The notes below the pieces were generated by a model, which worked only from the letters and a program-made list of their open reading frames with translations, was not told the origin of the DNA and did no database searches. From UBA964 sp031382085 (GTDB taxonomy: Bacteria; Pseudomonadota; Gammaproteobacteria; Steroidobacterales; Steroidobacteraceae): a DNA stretch of 64,000 nucleotides. This document shows positions 60,736-64,000 of the stretch, one piece after another; positions within the stretch are counted from its first letter, which is position 1; each line of letters starts with the position of its first letter. The stretch is taken from positions 22,562 to 86,561 of the forward strand of contig JANMYM010000056.1 in the NCBI GenBank assembly GCA_031382085.1, in the 5' to 3' direction. The position numbers were made by a program, and so were the translations under genes.

Positions 60736-61821
60736 GTGACCCCCAGTCCTCCCCGAATTCTGTTTGTACCAGTAACGTCGCCGCGCGGTTCGGGTGAATA
60801 CGCGCGCGCTTTGTCGATCGCAACCGCCGTCACACGTCGGATGTCAGGCGCGATCTGCCATTTTGCATTGAGCGAGGAGGCGCCGTATGCGCAGGAGTGC
60901 CCGTTCCCAGCGACCTGGCTGCCGTCGTCTCCCACCTTTCACACGCCGCAAGTTCGTGCGCTGATCGCGGAGTTTCAGCCATCGGTGGTCATCTTTGACA
61001 ATGCCGGCCGCACCGCGCAGCTGCGAGCCGCCAGCCAATCGGGTGCCCGGGTCGTGTTTGTTAGCTCGCGGCAACGTCAGAGGCGCCGCGCATATCGCCT
61101 GGGCTGGCTGCGGCTGGTCGATGAGCACTGGATTGCGTATCCTGAATTCATCGCGGGATCGCCAACTTTCATTGAACGCGCCAGGGCGGCGATCATGGGT
61201 CGGCCGGTGGCCCGCTACCTCGATTGCCTGATTCCCGATGCCGAGGCCGCTGCAGTTCCGCAGGATCATGTACTGGTGCTAACAGGCGGGGTCGCGGATT
61301 CCCGTGACTTTGCCGCTGCGCCGCACGTCATGGCGCAGGCGGCGGCGCGCCTGGCCGCCGAGAACGTGCCGGTCGTGCTGGTCGGCGCGCCGGCCGAATT
61401 TGTGCCGTCGCGCAAAATCGATAACCTGACAATCCTGCCTCGCTTGACGGTCACCGATATGGCGGCACACATTCGCGCCGCGCGTTTGGTGATCTGCAAC
61501 GGCGGGGACACGCTCATTCAAGTGCTTGCTCTTGGCCGAGCCTGCGTTGCCATCGCCATGGCGCCGGACCAGGTGATCCGCCTGGATCGCTGCAAGCGCC
61601 GCGGGCTGGATCTGCGAGCGGATATCGACTCCGACCAGATACTCACTCGCACGCGAACTCTCTGGCACGATCCCATGAGTCGCGCGGCGCAAATTGAACA
61701 GGTCGACCAACTGAAGATTACCAACGCGATGGAGCAGGTCATCGACTCCATCGCAAGGCTCGGGGAGCGCGCGGCGCGTGAATCGTCGACGGGCGCGTCT
61801 CTGCGTGAGGCGAGCCGATGA
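60736..61821 (+). CDS. GT28/MurG- or PseG-like glycosyltransferase
   Basis: A 361-residue protein with the GT-B outline. An N-terminal loop PRGSGEYARALSIATAV resembles the G-x-G-H-xxR loop of GT28/PseG-like proteins. The C-terminal domain has a LTGGVADSRDF strand, the LPRLTVTDMAAHIRAARLVICNGGDTLIQVLALG segment typical of UDP-sugar-binding domains, and conserved MAPDQVIRLDRC. GTG at 60736 gives the best N-terminus. The stop overlaps the Wzi-like gene by four bases. A role in the polysaccharide pathway is inferred from neighbours. Confidence 0.7.
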   Translation: MTPSPPRILFVPVTSPRGSGEYARALSIATAVTRRMSGAICHFALSEEAPYAQECPFPATWLPSSPTFHTPQVRALIAEFQPSVVIFDNAGRTAQLRAASQSGARVVFVSSRQRQRRRAYRLGWLRLVDEHWIAYPEFIAGSPTFIERARAAIMGRPVARYLDCLIPDAEAAAVPQDHVLVLTGGVADSRDFAAAPHVMAQAAARLAAENVPVVLVGAPAEFVPSRKIDNLTILPRLTVTDMAAHIRAARLVICNGGDTLIQVLALGRACVAIAMAPDQVIRLDRCKRRGLDLRADIDSDQILTRTRTLWHDPMSRAAQIEQVDQLKITNAMEQVIDSIARLGERAARESSTGASLREASR

Positions 61822-63776
61822 AACGACGTGTGTTTCCCGCGCTGTGGTTCGCGATTGCGGTGACCCGGACCGCAGGCGCGGAGGGTGTCAGCGCCTATTT
61901 GCCGCTGAATCTTGAGCCCGAACTCGAAGCGCGCATCGAGCAGGTGCTCATGCTGGCCGATCAGCCGGTGCTGAAACGTCCGATTCCGGTGACGACCCTG
62001 CGCGCTGCATTGACCCGCGCCTGCGCGATCGACACGGATGCGTGTGAGTATGTGGAACGACATCTGGCTGCGCTGCTGGACTCAGCGCCGTCCATTCGCA
62101 CCCGTGCTGAAGGTGCCGCAACCAATGGCACTGATCGAAGCGTGCCGAACCGCTACGGTCTCGATGGCACGAGCCCCTGGTTTTATTCGGCGCAACTCAA
62201 TTGGCAGCCCAACCGCTATTCACTCATCAATGCCGGCGCGGTCGCTTATGACGGCGAGGTGAATCCCGCAGGCTCGTATGTGTCCCTCGGCATCGATCGC
62301 GCGCAGCTGGACCTGGGCTATCGCTCGCATTGGCTGTCACCGCTGACCGACAGCAGCATGCTGATCGGGACCGAGGCGCCGACCATGCCCGCAGCGACGC
62401 TCTCCAACATCGTGCCGCTGACACGCCTCGGCTTGCGCTACGAGTTTTTTCTGGCCGATATGTCGCGCTCGAATCGCATTGCTTTTCGCAATGGATTCAC
62501 CGCGGGACACCCTCGGCTCGCCGGTGCGCATCTCTCGATCGAGCCCGCGCGGGGCTGGTCGATCGGTGTCAATCGACTGTTGCAATATGGTGGCGGCGCG
62601 CGCGGCGGACAGTCGTTTGGTGATCTGCTGAATGCGTTTTTTAATCCGGGTCGGTTTGATAACGCAAACAGCGGGGTGCTCGACGATCAATTTGGCAATC
62701 AACTGGCGTCGGTCACCAGTTCGTTCGTCTTTCCGGCGCGCAATCCGATTGCGGTCTACCTGGAGTATGCGGGCGAAGACACATCACGCGGCCGCAGCTA
62801 TCTGTTAGGTAATGCGGCGTTGTCGGCCGGGATTCGCATGCCGCGGTTCGCCGGCCGATTCGACCTGACGCTAGAATTCAGCGAGTGGCAGAACGGTTGG
62901 TACGTGAATGGCCTGTACGGTGACGGCCTGACAAATCGTGGCCGCGTTATCGGGCACTGGGGCGGCGCTCAACATGCGCCGGGCGATGAAATCGGCGCGC
63001 AGTCCGCCATGGCGCGCCTGGGATGGACTAACAAGCACGGCGCCGACATTGAGCTGCGCTACCGGACGCTGCGTAACGAAACGTACGGCCGCTTTCAGTA
63101 CGACCGCGCGCAGGAACTGTCGCTGCGCTACTCGCGTCCCTTCCGAGAGCGGATGATCGCCGGCGCAACGCTGGAGGCAGGGCAGGACGTGTTCGGTGAG
63201 TCCTATGCTCGGGTGGCCGGTTTTCTGCGCTATGCCAATGGGGCCTCGGAATCGCGCCCGAGCGAAAGAAACGCTGGCAATCGTCCCGCACGTGCGGATG
63301 GCGCCGAGTGGTTTGTGGACGCCGGTCTGGCTTCCAATCGTGTCACGATTGATCTCGCGGACAACATTCCGCGGTTCACGCAAACAAGCACCTCGCCGCA
63401 TGTAGCACTAGGCGTTCGTCGCGCGGTGTCGAATCGTCAGGATTTGGGCGTGCGCCTGGAGTTCGACCAGATCGACGGCCATTTGCTAACGGCGGTGCGC
63501 GCGCTCGACTATCGCTATCGCTTCCGCGGACCCCTCGCGGTCAGTGCATTTCTCGGCGCGGCACGCTACAACCTGGCGACGCCCGCATACGGCTTGTGGG
63601 GTGGCGCCGGGGTCACATGGCGCGATGTCGTTGTCGGTTGGGATCTGGGGCTGGAGGCGCGCATCGGCATCAAGATCGCGCGCGACCACTTGGTACCGGG
63701 TGATCCCGTGGGCGGTCGTCCCGACAGTTTCTACGATATCGAAAGCGCAGCGCTGTCGCTGTCCAGGCGGTTTTGA
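61818..63776 (+). CDS. Wzi-like capsule-assembly outer-membrane protein
   Basis: A 652-residue exported protein. A signal peptide (residues 1-21) is followed by a helical N-terminal region and a long series of amphipathic beta strands that end in SLSRRF, as for an 18-strand beta-barrel. The segments HLSIEPARGWSIGVNRLLQYGG and YLEYAGEDTS correspond to conserved Wzi-family regions. Wzi anchors or organises capsule at the cell surface. The stop is inside the convergent partial gene on the other strand (46-base overlap). Confidence 0.85.
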   Translation: MKRRVFPALWFAIAVTRTAGAEGVSAYLPLNLEPELEARIEQVLMLADQPVLKRPIPVTTLRAALTRACAIDTDACEYVERHLAALLDSAPSIRTRAEGAATNGTDRSVPNRYGLDGTSPWFYSAQLNWQPNRYSLINAGAVAYDGEVNPAGSYVSLGIDRAQLDLGYRSHWLSPLTDSSMLIGTEAPTMPAATLSNIVPLTRLGLRYEFFLADMSRSNRIAFRNGFTAGHPRLAGAHLSIEPARGWSIGVNRLLQYGGGARGGQSFGDLLNAFFNPGRFDNANSGVLDDQFGNQLASVTSSFVFPARNPIAVYLEYAGEDTSRGRSYLLGNAALSAGIRMPRFAGRFDLTLEFSEWQNGWYVNGLYGDGLTNRGRVIGHWGGAQHAPGDEIGAQSAMARLGWTNKHGADIELRYRTLRNETYGRFQYDRAQELSLRYSRPFRERMIAGATLEAGQDVFGESYARVAGFLRYANGASESRPSERNAGNRPARADGAEWFVDAGLASNRVTIDLADNIPRFTQTSTSPHVALGVRRAVSNRQDLGVRLEFDQIDGHLLTAVRALDYRYRFRGPLAVSAFLGAARYNLATPAYGLWGGAGVTWRDVVVGWDLGLEARIGIKIARDHLVPGDPVGGRPDSFYDIESAALSLSRRF

Positions 63777-64000
63777 CCGTAGCGACGGCACAGGATTTCA
63801 AATGCGCTCGCCGGCGCAAAGGCCGCGTTCTTATCGAAGCCGGGCTGGCCATGCATCATCGCGTGCCACAGATGCACGGTGCGGCTGTTAGTGTTGAAAT
63901 CGAAAGGCGCGCCTTCGAACATCTGCCGCCATTGTTCGCAGGAGACCGGGTAGAAATGTTCCACCGGCTTGGCGCGGTTGAGCAGTTTGAAATGCCGGAC
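63731..64000 (-). CDS. C-terminal part of a GT32-like/capsular polysaccharide glycosyltransferase
   Basis: Only the last 89 codons are in the window; the frame continues beyond 64000. The visible part reads AKPVEHFYPVSCEQWRQMF and TVHLWHAMMHGQPGFDKNAAF. The P-x-x-x-FYP and HLWxxMM pairing is the usual C-terminal pattern of DXD-type sugar transferases (GT32, alpha-1,4-GalT-like). Its TAG stop (63733-63731) lies within the Wzi-like gene, so the two genes converge with a 46-base overlap. Start and length are unknown. Confidence 0.6.
   Translation of the reverse strand, partial: VRHFKLLNRAKPVEHFYPVSCEQWRQMFEGAPFDFNTNSRTVHLWHAMMHGQPGFDKNAAFAPASAFEILCRRYGQNRLDSDSAALSIS

Larger units (their letters stand above)
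1..64000. repeat. Dispersed heptamer TTGTTAG / CTAACAA
   Basis: By eye I count about 54 copies of TTGTTAG on one strand or the other (about 30 on plus, 24 on minus), and about 100 copies of the shorter core TGTTAG. Base composition near 64% GC predicts about 2-3 heptamers. Examples: 626-632, 2715-2721, 6264-6270, 12612-12618, 16038-16044, 33684-33690, 42481-42487, 53956-53962, 61058-61064. Most lie inside genes, read as Leu-Leu-Ala/Gly (TTG TTA GSN) or as Ala/Pro-Asn-Asn/Lys on the other strand. TTA leucine codons outside this context are scarce. The similar heptamer TTGTTGG occurs only about five times, near expectation. No longer consensus is visible. Stretches without it include 42.5-44.5 kb and the ATPase gene at 58.0-59.2 kb. 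The function is unknown; density resembles DNA-uptake sequences. Confidence 0.75.

Noticed and set aside
1..64000. Search for tRNA, rRNA, CRISPR arrays and prophage genes
   Set aside because: No cloverleaf, rRNA core, spaced direct repeats or phage/transposase proteins were recognised; tRNA detection by eye is limited.
1..64000. TTGTTAG as a strand-biased Chi- or KOPS-like motif
   Set aside because: The two orientations are about equal along the window, whereas such motifs are strongly strand-skewed.

Overview
The window looks like the chromosome of a GC-rich gammaproteobacterium, plausibly a Steroidobacteraceae/Nevskiales-type soil or freshwater heterotroph. This is inferred from the order mltD / SAM-methyltransferase / rnhA / dnaQ (gammaproteobacterial, close to the E. 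coli mltD-gloB-yafS-rnhA-dnaQ order), a nearby ppiD and fabI, and a large catabolic region with TonB-dependent receptors. I see no tRNA, rRNA, CRISPR array, prophage or transposase gene.

Region 1 (1-31.4 kb) is a catabolic and transport island. It holds two glycoside-pentoside-hexuronide (GPH) type symporters, two further MFS carriers, two IclR regulators, two cupins plus a cupin remnant, an amidohydrolase, five alpha/beta-hydrolase-fold proteins, a carboxylesterase, a quinoprotein-like cytochrome c, a fumarate-reductase-type flavoprotein, a Gfo/Idh/MocA oxidoreductase, a TonB receptor, two DUF1838 proteins, a CpcT-like protein, an amine-oxidase-type flavoprotein and a PhyH dioxygenase. The theme is uptake and stepwise ester/C-C/redox processing of small organic molecules; the substrate cannot be read from the sequence. 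Both IclR loci carry the same AATTCC-N6-GGAATT palindrome.

Region 2 (31.5-32.2 kb) is a ribbon-helix-helix/PIN toxin-antitoxin pair.

Region 3 (32.3-42.5 kb) is a tight minus-strand operon cysJ-cysI-cysH-cysG-hemC(D)-hemB-hemA(ALAS), with a TauE/SafE permease divergent from it. It joins assimilatory PAPS/sulfite reduction to a route from glycine + succinyl-CoA to siroheme, the CysI cofactor. The HemC-like protein lacks the cysteine that normally anchors the dipyrromethane cofactor.

Region 4 (42.5-48.6 kb) has a zinc-peptidase-like lipoprotein, an N-terminally truncated SDR, a methyltransferase and a second TonB receptor.

Region 5 (48.8-55.6 kb) is housekeeping: ppiD, an inverted-repeat element, fabI, mltD, methyltransferase, rnhA and dnaQ.

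Region 6 (55.7-64 kb) is a surface-polysaccharide block: UDP-sugar dehydrogenase, UDP-glucuronate epimerase, pgi, glycosyltransferase, Wzi-like outer-membrane protein and a partial glycosyltransferase. A perfect 17-bp palindrome and a DUF4143-type ATPase sit inside it.

Across the whole window the heptamer TTGTTAG/CTAACAA recurs about every 1.2 kb on both strands, roughly 20 times more often than base composition predicts. It is mostly inside genes, where it forces rare TTG-TTA leucine pairs. It resembles a DNA-uptake-type signal in density and is, with the siroheme operon, the most interesting observation here.
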